Shown: piece after piece, positions 48,401-59,225 of the stretch
How the letters are laid out: each line of letters opens with the position of its first letter
Numbering within the stretch: position 1 is the first letter of the stretch
NCBI RefSeq assembly: GCF_051020975.1
Contig: NW_027478169.1
Coordinates: 2,542,001 to 2,606,000 of the forward strand
Source of the DNA: Osmia lignaria lignaria
Lineage: Eukaryota > Arthropoda > Insecta > Hymenoptera > Megachilidae
Length of the DNA: 64,000 bases
Direction: 5' to 3'
Program-made: the position numbers and the translations under genes
Notes under the pieces: model-generated
Seen by the model: only the letters and a program-made list of their open reading frames with translations
Told to the model about the DNA's origin: nothing
The model's database searches: none

Positions 48401-49838
48401 CAAGATATTTAAAAGTTCCGAAGCCGCACCAACATAATAGAGATACAGAAACACCGTGGCCCCTTTCTTTGAGATAACTCTGCACTATTGCGCGCTGCAA
48501 ATGCCACTTCCAGCTTAGCTGTGCAGAAGAAGAACAACAAGAAGAAGAAATATCTCGAAATATGTCCGTCAGGCCCCTTCCCTTGAGATAAATCTGCAAA
48601 TATCTCGGAAACGAACCGAGCTATGGGAAAATGTAAAGAGACCTTTTTTGTAGAGAATTAAGTTTCCTACTTTTTATGTTCTATGATATTTTTCGATCAG
48701 AGGCGTAGTTCTCGAGATATATCAAGATATTTAAAAGTTCCGAAGCCGCACCAACATAGTAGAGATACAGAAACACCGTGGCCCCTTTCTTTGAGATAAC
48801 TCTGCACGATTGCGAGCTGGAAATGCCACTTCCAGTTCAGCTGTGCAGAAGAAGAACAACAAGAAGAAGAAATATCTCGAAATATGTCCATCAGGACCCT
48901 TCCCTTGAGATAAATCTGCAAATATCTCGGAAACGAAGCGAGCTATGGCAAAATGTTAAGGGACCTTTTTTGTAGAGAATAATGTTTCCTACAATTTACG
49001 TTCTATGATAGTTTTTGATCAGAAGCGTAGTTTTCGAGATATATCGAGATATTTAAAAGTTCCGAAGCCGCACCAACATAATAGAGATACAGAAACACCG
49101 TGGCCCCTTTCTTTGAGATAATTCTGCACTATTGCGACCTGCAAATGCCACTTCCAGCTCAGCTGTGCAGAAGAAGAACAACAAGAAGAAGAAATATCAC
49201 GAAATATGTCCGTCAGGCCCCTTCCCTTGAGATAAATCTGCAAATATCTCGGAAACGAAGTGAGCTATGGCGAAATGTTGAGAGACCTTTTTTGTAGAGA
49301 ATTAAGTTTCCTACTTTTTATGTAGTATGATATTTTTTGATCAGATGCGTAGTTCTCGAGATATATCAAGATATTTAAAAGTTCCGAAGCCGCACCAACA
49401 TAATAGAGATACAGAAACACCGTGGCCCGTTTCTTTGAGATAACTCTGCACTATTGCGCGCTGCAAATGCCACTTCCAGCTTAGCTGTGCAGAAGAAGAA
49501 CAACAAGAAGAAGAAATATCTCGAAATATGTCCGTCAGGCCCCTCCCCTTGAGTTATATCTGCAAATATCTCGGAAACGAAGCGAGCTATGGCAAAATGT
49601 TAAGAGACCTTTTTTGTAGAGAATTAAGTTTCCTACTTTTTATGTTCTATGATATTTCTCGATCAGAGGCGTAGTTCTCGAGATATATCAAGATATTTAA
49701 AAGTTCCGAAGCCGCACCAACATAGTAGAGATACAAAAACACCGTGGCCCCTTTCTTTGAGATAACTCTGCACGATTGCGAGCTGGAAATGCCACTTCCA
49801 GTTCAGCTGTGCAGAAGAAGAACAACAAGAAGAAGAAA
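33427..49838 (+). repeat. 16,412-bp higher-order unit, copy 2
   Basis: This is the second tandem copy. Its end is bracketed by the switch inside the X-type monomer at 49,663-49,887. Up to 49,804 the sequence equals 33,392 and to its left; from 49,839 (C in GAAACATCTCG) it differs from 33,427 (T). The copy includes the third example of the 6.76-kb unit at 35,168-40,640 and a repeat of the 24.2-33.4 kb segment. Either a very recent unequal crossover or an assembly duplication would give this picture. No flanking unique sequence is available to choose between them. Confidence 0.93.
35168..40640 (+). repeat. 6.76-kb higher-order unit, third copy (17 monomers)
   Basis: This is 18,756-24,228 carried along by the 16.4-kb duplication, at offset 16,412 bp. 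It has the copy 2 state at every place where copies 1 and 2 differ: the four-monomer segment is absent, and the bases equivalent to 14,514 and 14,718 are G and C (near 37,686 and 37,890). It contains the tag deletion CAGCTTAGCGTGCAG near 37,250-37,264. Confidence 0.9.
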
Positions 49839-50248
49839 CATCTCGAAATATGTCCATCAGGACCCTTCCCTTGAGATAAATCTGCAAATATCTCGGAAAC
49901 GAAGCGAGCTATGGCAAAATGTTAAGGGACCTTTTTTGTAGAGAATAATGTTTCCTACAATTTACGTTCTATGATATTTTCTTATCAGAAGCGTAGTTTT
50001 CGAGATATATCGAGATATTTAAAAGTTCCGAAGCCGCACCAACATAATAGAGATACAGAAACACCGTGGCCCCTTTCTTTGAGATAATTCTGCACTATTG
50101 CGACCTGCAAATGCCACTTCCAGCTCAGCTGTGCAGAAGAAGAACAACAAGAAGAAGAAATATCTCGAAATATGTCCGTCAGGCCCCTTCCCTTGAGATA
50201 TATCTGCAAATATCTCGGAAACGAAGCGAGCTATGGCAAAATGTTAAG
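49214..50248 (+). repeat. 1,035-bp block, copied at 51,468-52,502 (offset 2,254 bp)
   Basis: The end of one monomer, then Z, X and Y up to TTAAG, recur seven monomers further right. The left edge is set by 49,213 (T) against 51,467 (A in TCCGACAGG). The right edge is set by 50,249 (G in TTAAGGGACC) against 52,503 (A in TTAAGAGACC). I saw one difference inside, at 49,981 (C in TTTTCTTATCAG) against 52,235 (T). The shared TTATCAG has lost the usual GATCAG, a marker found only in these two monomers. Confidence 0.85.
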
Positions 50249-51467
50249 GGACCTTTTTTGTAGAGAATAATGTTTCCTACAATTTACGTTCTATGATAGT
50301 TTTTGATCAGAAGCGTAGTTTTCGAGATATATCGAGATATTTAAAAGTTCCGAAGCCGCACCAACATAATAGAGATACAGAAACACCGTGGCCCCTTTCT
50401 TTGAGATAATTCTGCACTATTGCGACCTGCAAATGCCACTTCCAACTCAGCTGTGCAGAAGAAGAACAACAAGAAGAAGAAATATCTCGAAATATGTCCG
50501 TCAGGCCCCTTCCCTTGAGATAAATCTGCAAATATCTCGGAAACGAAGCGAGCTATGGCAAAATGTTTAGAGACCTTTCTTGTAGAGAATTAAGTTTCCT
50601 ACTTTTTATGTAGTACGATATTTTTTGATCAGATGCGTAGTTCTCGAGATATATCAAGATATTTAAAAGTTCCGAAGCCGCACCAATATAATAGAGATAC
50701 AGAAACACCGTGGCCCCTTTCTTTGAGATAACTCTGCACTATTGCGCGCTGCAAATGCCACTTCCAGCTTAGCTGTGCAGAAGAAGAACAACAAGAAGAA
50801 GAAATATCTCGAAATATGTCCGTCAGGCCCCTTCCCTTGAGATAAATCTGCAAATATCTCGGAAACGAAGCGAGCTATGGGAAAATGTAAAGAGACCTTT
50901 TTTGTAGAGAATTAAGTTTCCTACTTTTTATGTTCTATGATATTTTTCGATCAGAGGCGTAGTTCTCGAGATATATCAAGATATTTAAAAGTTCCGAAGC
51001 CGCACCAACATAATAGAGATACAGAAACACCGTGGCCCCTTTCTTTGAGATAACTCTGCACGATTGCGAGCTGGAAATGTCACTTCCAGTTTAGCTGTGC
51101 AGAAGAAGAACAACAAGAAGAAGAAATATCTCGAAATATGTCCGTCAGGCCCCTTCCCTTGAGATATATCTGCAAATATCTCGGAAACGAAGCGAGCTAT
51201 GGCAAAATGTTAAGACACCTTTTTTGTAGAGAATTCTGTTTGCTACAATTTATGTTCTATGAAATTTTTTGATCAGAAGCGTAGTTTTCGAGATATATCG
51301 AGATATTTAAAAGTTCCGAAGCCGCACCAACATAATAGAGATACAGAAACACCGTGGCCCCTTTCTTTGAGATAACTCTGCACTAGTGCGAGCCGCAAAT
51401 GCCACTTCCAGTTTAGCTGTGCAGAAGAAGAACAACAAGAAGAAGAAATATCTCGAAATATGTCCGA

Positions 51468-52502
51468 CAGGCCCCTTCCCTTGAGATAAATCTGCAAATA
51501 TCTCGGAAACGAAGTGAGCTATGGCGAAATGTTGAGAGACCTTTTTTGTAGAGAATTAAGTTTCCTACTTTTTATGTAGTATGATATTTTTTGATCAGAT
51601 GCGTAGTTCTCGAGATATATCAAGATATTTAAAAGTTCCGAAGCCGCACCAACATAATAGAGATACAGAAACACCGTGGCCCGTTTCTTTGAGATAACTC
51701 TGCACTATTGCGCGCTGCAAATGCCACTTCCAGCTTAGCTGTGCAGAAGAAGAACAACAAGAAGAAGAAATATCTCGAAATATGTCCGTCAGGCCCCTCC
51801 CCTTGAGTTATATCTGCAAATATCTCGGAAACGAAGCGAGCTATGGCAAAATGTTAAGAGACCTTTTTTGTAGAGAATTAAGTTTCCTACTTTTTATGTT
51901 CTATGATATTTCTCGATCAGAGGCGTAGTTCTCGAGATATATCAAGATATTTAAAAGTTCCGAAGCCGCACCAACATAGTAGAGATACAAAAACACCGTG
52001 GCCCCTTTCTTTGAGATAACTCTGCACGATTGCGAGCTGGAAATGCCACTTCCAGTTCAGCTGTGCAGAAGAAGAACAACAAGAAGAAGAAACATCTCGA
52101 AATATGTCCATCAGGACCCTTCCCTTGAGATAAATCTGCAAATATCTCGGAAACGAAGCGAGCTATGGCAAAATGTTAAGGGACCTTTTTTGTAGAGAAT
52201 AATGTTTCCTACAATTTACGTTCTATGATATTTTTTTATCAGAAGCGTAGTTTTCGAGATATATCGAGATATTTAAAAGTTCCGAAGCCGCACCAACATA
52301 ATAGAGATACAGAAACACCGTGGCCCCTTTCTTTGAGATAATTCTGCACTATTGCGACCTGCAAATGCCACTTCCAGCTCAGCTGTGCAGAAGAAGAACA
52401 ACAAGAAGAAGAAATATCTCGAAATATGTCCGTCAGGCCCCTTCCCTTGAGATATATCTGCAAATATCTCGGAAACGAAGCGAGCTATGGCAAAATGTTA
52501 AG
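51468..52502 (+). repeat. Second copy of the 49,214-50,248 block
   Basis: The order Z, X, Y with GAGTTATATCTGC (about 51,805), CATAGTAGAGATACAAAAAC (about 51,974) and GAAACATCTCG (about 52,089) repeats the block 2,254 bp to the left. The following W monomer begins a different neighbourhood. The seven-monomer step also relates the Y monomer at 54,493 to this one at 52,239, so the step may mark an earlier seven-monomer higher-order unit since cut by the trimer duplication. Confidence 0.8.
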
Positions 52503-53358
52503 AGACCTTTTTTGTAGAGAATTCTGTTTGCTACAATTTATGTTCTATCAAATTTTTTGATCAGAAGCGTAGTTTTCGAGATATATCGAGATATTTAAAA
52601 GTTCCGAAGCCGCACCAACATAATAGAGATACAGAAACACCGTGGCCCCTTTCTTTGAGATAACTCTGCACTATTGCGCGCTGCAAATGCCACTTCCAGC
52701 TTAGCTGTGCAGAAGAAGAACAACAAGAAGAAGAAATATCTCGAAATATGTCCGTCAGGCCCCTTCCCTTCAGATATATCTGCAAATATCTCGGAAAGGA
52801 AGCGAGCTATGGCAAAATGTTAAGAGACCTTTTTTGTCGAGAATTATGTTTCCTACAATTTATGTTCTATGATATTTTTTGATCAGAAGCGTAGTGGTCG
52901 AGATATATCGAGATATTTAAAAGTTCCGAAGCCGCACCAACATAATAGAGATACAGAAACACCGTGGCCCCTTTCTTTGAGATAACTCTGCACTATTGCG
53001 AGCTGGAAATGCCACTTCCAGTTTAGCTGTGCAGAAGAAGAACAACAAGAAGAAGAAATATCTCGAAATATGTTCGTTAGGCCCCTTCCCTTGAGATAAA
53101 TCTGCAAATATCTCGGAAACGAAGCGAGCTATGGCAAAATGTTAAGAGACCTTTTTTGTAGAGAATTAAGTTTCCTACTTTTTATGTTGTATGATATTTT
53201 TTGATCAGATGCGTAGTTCTCGAGATATATCAAGATATTTAAAAGTTCCGAAGCCGCACCAACATAATAGAGATACAGAAACACCGTGGCCCCTTTCTTT
53301 GAGATAGCTCTGCACTATTGCGAGCTGCAAATGCCACTTCCAGCTTAGCTGTGCAGAG
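52393..53358 (+). repeat. 966-bp trimer W-P-Q, copy 1
   Basis: Three monomers are repeated without a gap at 53,359. The match starts at 52,393; base 52,392 is A, against 53,358 G in GCAGAGGAAG. The markers are GAATTCTGTTTGCTAC, CTATCAAATTTTTTG, CCCTTCAGATATATC, CGGAAAGGAAGCG, TTTTGTCGAGAATTATG, GTAGTGGTCGAG, TGTTCGTTAGG and GAGATAGCTCTGC. I saw no difference between the copies. Confidence 0.9.
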
Positions 53359-54434
53359 GAAGAACAACAAGAAGAAGAAATATCTCGAAATATGTCCGTC
53401 AGGCCCCTTCCCTTGAGATATATCTGCAAATATCTCGGAAACGAAGCGAGCTATGGCAAAATGTTAAGAGACCTTTTTTGTAGAGAATTCTGTTTGCTAC
53501 AATTTATGTTCTATCAAATTTTTTGATCAGAAGCGTAGTTTTCGAGATATATCGAGATATTTAAAAGTTCCGAAGCCGCACCAACATAATAGAGATACAG
53601 AAACACCGTGGCCCCTTTCTTTGAGATAACTCTGCACTATTGCGCGCTGCAAATGCCACTTCCAGCTTAGCTGTGCAGAAGAAGAACAACAAGAAGAAGA
53701 AATATCTCGAAATATGTCCGTCAGGCCCCTTCCCTTCAGATATATCTGCAAATATCTCGGAAAGGAAGCGAGCTATGGCAAAATGTTAAGAGACCTTTTT
53801 TGTCGAGAATTATGTTTCCTACAATTTATGTTCTATGATATTTTTTGATCAGAAGCGTAGTGGTCGAGATATATCGAGATATTTAAAAGTTCCGAAGCCG
53901 CACCAACATAATAGAGATACAGAAACACCGTGGCCCCTTTCTTTGAGATAACTCTGCACTATTGCGAGCTGGAAATGCCACTTCCAGTTTAGCTGTGCAG
54001 AAGAAGAACAACAAGAAGAAGAAATATCTCGAAATATGTTCGTTAGGCCCCTTCCCTTGAGATAAATCTGCAAATATCTCGGAAACGAAGCGAGCTATGG
54101 CAAAATGTTAAGAGACCTTTTTTGTAGAGAATTAAGTTTCCTACTTTTTATGTTGTATGATATTTTTTGATCAGATGCGTAGTTCTCGAGATATATCAAG
54201 ATATTTAAAAGTTCCGAAGCCGCACCAACATAATAGAGATACAGAAACACCGTGGCCCCTTTCTTTGAGATAGCTCTGCACTATTGCGAGCTGCAAATGC
54301 CACTTCCAGCTTAGCTGTGCAGAGGAAGAACAACAAGAAGAAGAAATATCTCGAAATATGTCCGTCAGGCCCCTTCCCTTGAGATATATCTGCAAATATC
54401 TCGGAAACGAAGCGAGCTATGGCAAAATGTTAAG
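53359..54434 (+). repeat. 966-bp trimer W-P-Q, copy 2 (match extends 110 bp)
   Basis: This is the second tandem copy of the trimer. The match with copy 1 continues to 54,434 and ends at 54,435, which is G in TTAAGGGACC where 53,469 is A. The Q monomer at 54,171 is followed by a Y monomer instead of W. Perfect identity across 966 bp suggests a recent event, comparable in age to the 16.4-kb duplication. Confidence 0.9.
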
Positions 54435-56449
54435 GGACCTTTTTTGTAGAGAATAATGTTTCCTACAATTTACGTTCTATGATATTTTTTGATCAGAAGC
54501 GTAGTTTTCGAGATATATCGAGATATTTAAAAGTTCCGAAGCCGCACCAACATAATAGAGATACAGAAACACCGTGGCCCCTTTCTTTGAGATAATTCTG
54601 CACTATTGCGACCTGCAAATGCCACTTCCAGCTCAGCTGTGCAGAAGAAGAACAACAAGAAGAAGAAATATCTCGAAATATGTCCGTCAGGCCCCTTCCC
54701 TTGAGATATATCTGCAAATATCTCGGAAACGAAGCGAGCTATGGCAAAATGTTAAGAGACCTGTTTTGTAGAGAATTATGTTTCCTACAATTTATGTTCT
54801 ATGATATTTTTTGATCAGAAGCGTAGTTCTCGAGATATATCGAGATATTTAAACGTTCCGAAGCCGCACCAACATAATAGGGATACAGAAACACCGTGGC
54901 CCCTTTCTTTGAGATAACTCTGCACTAGTGCGAGCCGCAAATGCCACTTCCAGCTTAGCTGTGCAGAAGAAGAACAACAAGAAGAAGAAATATCTCGAAA
55001 TATGTCCGTCAGGCCCCTTCCCTTGAGATAAATCTGCAAATATCTCGGAAACGAAGCGAGCTATGGCAGAATGTTAAGAGACGTTTTTTGTAGAGAATTA
55101 AGTTTCCTACTTTTTATGTTCTATGATATTTTTTGATCAGATGCGTAGTTCTCGAGATATATCAAGATATTTAAAAGTTCCGAAGCCGCACCAACATAAT
55201 AGAGATACAGAAACACCGTGGCCCCTTTCTTTGAGATATCTCTGCACTATTCCGAGCTGTAAATGCCACTTCCAGCTTAGCTGTGCAGAAGAAGAACAAC
55301 AAGAAGAAGAAATATCTCGAAATATGTCCGTCAGGCCCCTTCCCTTGAGATATATCTGCAAATATCTCGGAAACGAAGCGAGCTATGGCAAAACGTTACG
55401 AGACCTTTTTTGTACAGAATTATGTTTCCTACAATTTATGTTCTATGATATTTTTTGATCAGAAGCGTAGTTTTCGAGATATATCGAGATATTTAAAAGT
55501 TCCGAAGCCGCACCAACATCATAGAGATACAGAAACACCGTGGCCCCTTTCTTTGAGATAACTCTGCACTATTGCGAGCTGGAAATGCCACTTCCAGTTT
55601 AGCTGTGCAGAAGAAGAACAACAAGAAGAAGAAATATCGCGAAATATGTCCGTTAGGCCCCTTCCCTTGAGATAAATCTGCAAATATCTCGGAAACGAAG
55701 CGAGCTATGGCAAAATGTTAAGAGACCTTTTTTGTAGAGAATTATGTTTCCTACAATTTACGTTCTCTGATATTTTTTGATCAGAAGCGTAGTTTTCGAG
55801 ATATATCGAGATATTTAAAAGTTCCGAAGCCGCACCAACATAATAGAGATACAGAAACACCGTGGCCCCTTTCTTTGAGACAACTCTGCACTATTGCGAC
55901 CTGCAAATGCCACTTCCAGCTTAGCTGTGCAGAGGAAGAACAGAAAGAAGAAGAAATATCTCGAAATATGTCCGTCAGGCCAGTTCCTTTGAGCTGAATC
56001 TGCAAATATCTCGGAAACGAAGCGAGCTATGGCAAAATGTTAAGAGACGTTTTTTGTAGAGAATTATGTTTCCTACAATTTATGTTCTATGATATTTTTT
56101 GATCAGAAGCGTAGTTCTCGAGATATATCGAGATATTTAAAAGTTCCGAAGCCGCACCAACATAATAGAGATACAGAAACACCGTGGCCCCTTTCTTTGA
56201 GATAACTCTGCACTAGTGCGAGCCGCAAATGCCGCTTCCAGCTTAGCTGTGCAGAAGAAGAACAACAAGAAGAAGAAATATCTCGAAATATGTCCGTCAT
56301 GCCCCTTCCCTCGAGATAAATCTGCAAATATCTCGGAAACGAAGCGAGCTATGGCAAAATGATAAGAGACCTTTTTTGTAGAGACTTAAGTTTCCTACTT
56401 TTTATGTTGTATGATATTTTTCGATCAGAGGCGTAGTTCTCGAGATATA

Positions 56450-56900
56450 TCAAGATATTTAAAAGTTCCGAAGCCGCACCAACATAATAGAGATACAGAA
56501 ACACCGTGGCCCCTTTCTTTGAGATAACTCTGCACTAGTGCGAGCCGCAAATGCCACTTCCAGCTTAGCTGTGCAGAAGAAGAACAACAAGAAGAAGAAA
56601 TATCTGGAAATATGTCCGTTAGGCCCCTTCCCCTGAGATAAATCTGCAAATATCTCGGAAACGAAGAGAGCTATGGCAAAATGTGAAGAGACGTTTTTTG
56701 TAGAGAATTATGTTTCCTACAATTTATGTTCTATGATATTTTTTGATCAGAAGCGTAGTTTTCGCGATATATCGAGTTATTTAAAAGTTCCGAAGCCGCA
56801 CCAACATAATAGAGATACAGAAACACCGTGGCCCCTTTCTTTGAGATAACTCTGCACTAGTGCGAGCCGCAAATGCCACTTCCAGCTTAGCTGTGCAGAA
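56450..56900 (+). repeat. Block shared with 58,060-58,510 (offset 1,610 bp)
   Basis: The two blocks, five monomers apart, share ATATCTGGAAATATGTCCGT, GAAGAGAGCTATGG, AATGTGAAGAGACG and the rare TTTTCGCGATATATCGAG (about 56,760 and 58,370). Differences include CCCCTGAG against CCCTTGAG and ATCGAGTTAT against ATCGAGATAT. The right edge is near TCCGTCAGG (56,936) against TCCGACAGG (58,546). The three monomers between the blocks form the local run described at 56,980-57,940. Confidence 0.7.
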
Positions 56901-56979
56901 GAAGAACAACAAGAAGAAGAAACATCTCGAAATATGTCCGTCAGGCCCCTTCCCTTGAGATATATCTGCAAATATCTCG

Positions 56980-57940
56980 GAAACGAAGCGAGCTATTGCA
57001 AAACGTTAAGAGACCTTTTTTGTAAAGAATTAGGTTTCCTACTTTTTATGTTCTATGATATTTTTTGATCAGATGCGTAGTTCTCGAGATATATCAAGAT
57101 ATTTAAAAGCTCCGAAGCTGCACCAACATAATAGAGATACAGAAACACCGTGGCCCCTTTCTTTGAGATAACTCTGCACTATTGCGCGCTGCAAATGCCA
57201 CTTCCAGCTTAGCTGTGCAGAAGAAGAACAACAAGAAGAAGAAACATCTCGAAATATGTCCGTCAGGCCCCTTCCCTTGAGATAAATCTGCAAATATCTC
57301 GGAAACGAAGCGAGCTATTGCAAAACGTTAAGAGACCTTTTTTGTAAAGAATTAGGTTTCCTACTTTTTATGTTCTATGATATTTTTTGGTCAGATGCGT
57401 AGTTCTCGAGATATATCAAGATATTTAAAAGCTCCGAAGCTGCACCAACATAATAGAGATACAGAAACACCGTGGCCCCTTTCTTTGAGATAACTCTGCA
57501 CTATTGCGCGCTGCAAATGCCACTTCCAGCTTAGCTGTGCAGAAGAAGAACAACAAGAAGAAGAAATATCTCGAAATATGTCCGTCAGGACCCCTCCCTT
57601 GAGATAAATCTGCAAATATCTCGGAAACGAAGCGAGCTATTGCAAAACGTTAAGAGACCTTTTTTGTAAAGAATTAGGTTTCCTACTTTTTATGTTCTAT
57701 GATATTTTTTGATCAGATGCGTAGTTCTCGAGATATATCAAGATATTTATAAGCTCCGAAGCTGCACCAACATAATAGAGGTACAGAAACACCGTGGCCC
57801 CTTTCTTTGAGATAACTCTGCACTATTGCGAGCTGCAAATGCCACTTCCAGCTTAGCTGTGCAGAAGAAGAACAACAAGAATAAGAAATATTTCGAAATA
57901 TGTCCGTCAGGCCCCTTCCCTTGAGATAAATCTGCAAATA
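56980..57940 (+). repeat. Run of three near-identical neighbouring monomers
   Basis: Three consecutive units share GCTATTGCAAAACGTTAAG, TTTTGTAAAGAATTAGG and AAGCTCCGAAGCTGCACC. In the third, TTATAAGCTCC and ATAGAGGTACAG replace TTAAAAGCTCC and ATAGAGATACAG. The signature AAAAGCTCCGAAGCTGCACC with ATAGAGGTACAG is otherwise seen at about 7,543-7,578, fifty kilobases away. This run is the clearest case of one-monomer amplification in the window. Confidence 0.75.
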
Positions 57941-58581
57941 TCTCGGAAACGAAGCGAGCTACGGCAAAATGTTAAGAGACCTTTTTTGTAGAGAATTAAG
58001 TTTTCTACTTTTTATGTTCCATGATATTTTTTGATCAGATGCGTAGTTCTCGAGATATATCAAGATATTTAAAAGTTCTGAAGCTGCACCAACATAATAG
58101 AGATACAGAAACACCGCGGCCCCTTTCTTTGAGATAACTCTGCACTAGTGCGAGCCGCAAATGCCACTTCCAGCTTAGCTGTGCAGAAGAAGAACAACAA
58201 GAAGAAGAAATATCTGGAAATATGTCCGTTAGGCCCCTTCCCTTGAGATAAATCTGCAAATATCTCGGAAACGAAGAGAGCTATGGCAAAATGTGAAGAG
58301 ACGTTTTTTGTAGAGAATTATGTTTCCTACAATTTATGTTCTATGATATTTTTTGATCAGAAGCGTAGTTTTCGCGATATATCGAGATATTTAAAAGTTC
58401 CGAAGCCGCACCAACATAATAGAGATACAGAAACACCGTGGCCCCTTTCTTTGAGATAACTCTGCACTAGTGCGAGCCGCAAATGCCACTTCCAGCTTAG
58501 CTGTGCAGAAGAAGAACAACAAGAAGAAGAAATATCTCGAAATATGTCCGACAGGCCCCTTCCCTTGAGATAAATCTGCAA

Positions 58582-59225
58582 ATATCTCGGAAACGAAGCG
58601 AGCTATGGCGAAATGTTAAGAGACCTTTTTTGTAGAGAATCAAGTTTCCTACGTTTTATCTTCTATGATATTTTTTGATCAGATGCGTAGTTCTCGAGAT
58701 ATATCAAGATATTTAAAAGTTCCGAAGCCGCACCAACATAATAGAGATACAGAAATACCGTGGCCCCTCTCTTTGAGATAGCTCTGCACTATTGCGAGCT
58801 GCAAATGCCACTTCCAGCTTAGCTGTGCAGAAGAAGAACAACAAGAAGAAGAAACATCTCGAAATATGTCCGTCAGGCCCCTTCCCTTGAGATAAATCTG
58901 CAAATATCTCGGAAACGAAGAGAGCTATGGCAAAATGTTTAGAGACCTTTCTTGTAGAGAATTAAGTTTCCTACTTTTTATGTAGTATGATATTTTTTGA
59001 TCAGATGCGTAGTTCTCGAGATATATCAAGATATTTAAAAGTTCCGAAGCCGCACCAACATAATAGAGATACAGAAATACCGTGGCCCCTCTCTTTGAGA
59101 TAACTCTGCACTATTGCGAGCTGCAAATGCCACTTCCAGCTTAGCTGTGCAGAAGAAGAACAACAAGAAGAAGAAACATCTCGAAATATGTCCGTCAGGC
59201 CCCTTCCCTTGAGATAAATCTGCAA
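58582..59225 (+). repeat. Neighbouring near-identical pair with GAAATACCGTGG
   Basis: Two adjacent monomers share ACAGAAATACCGTGG, CCCCTCTCTTTGAG and GAAACATCTCG. They differ mainly in the T-rich segment: the first has GAATCAAGTTTCC and TATCTTCTATG, the second the Z-like TTTAGAGACCTTTCTTG and TATGTAGTATG. The TTTAGAGACCTTTCTTG signature continues in the next unit (about 59,260) and recurs near 50,568 and 60,226. Identity of one half and difference of the other half point to conversion or crossover inside the unit. Confidence 0.65.

Larger units (their letters stand above)
48600..54820 (+). repeat. Domain of recurring monomer classes X, Y, Z, W, P, Q
   Basis: Distinct monomer types recur here in a partly regular order. 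X has GATCAGAGGCG, GCACGATTGCGAGCTGG and CAGTTCAGCTG. Y is class B with GAGATAATTCTGC, GCGACCTGC and CAGCTCAGCTG. Z has TTTATGTAGTATGATATT and GCGCGCTGC. W has GAATTCTGTTTGCTACAATT. P has GTAGTGGTCGAG and TGTTCGTTAGG. Q has GAGATAGCTCTGC and GCAGAGGAAG. From 48,697 the order reads X Y Z X Y Y Z X W Z X Y W P Q W P Q Y. X-Y-Z also appears at 32,285-33,153, inside the first 16.4-kb copy. A three-monomer base unit with later rearrangement explains most of this order. Confidence 0.75.
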
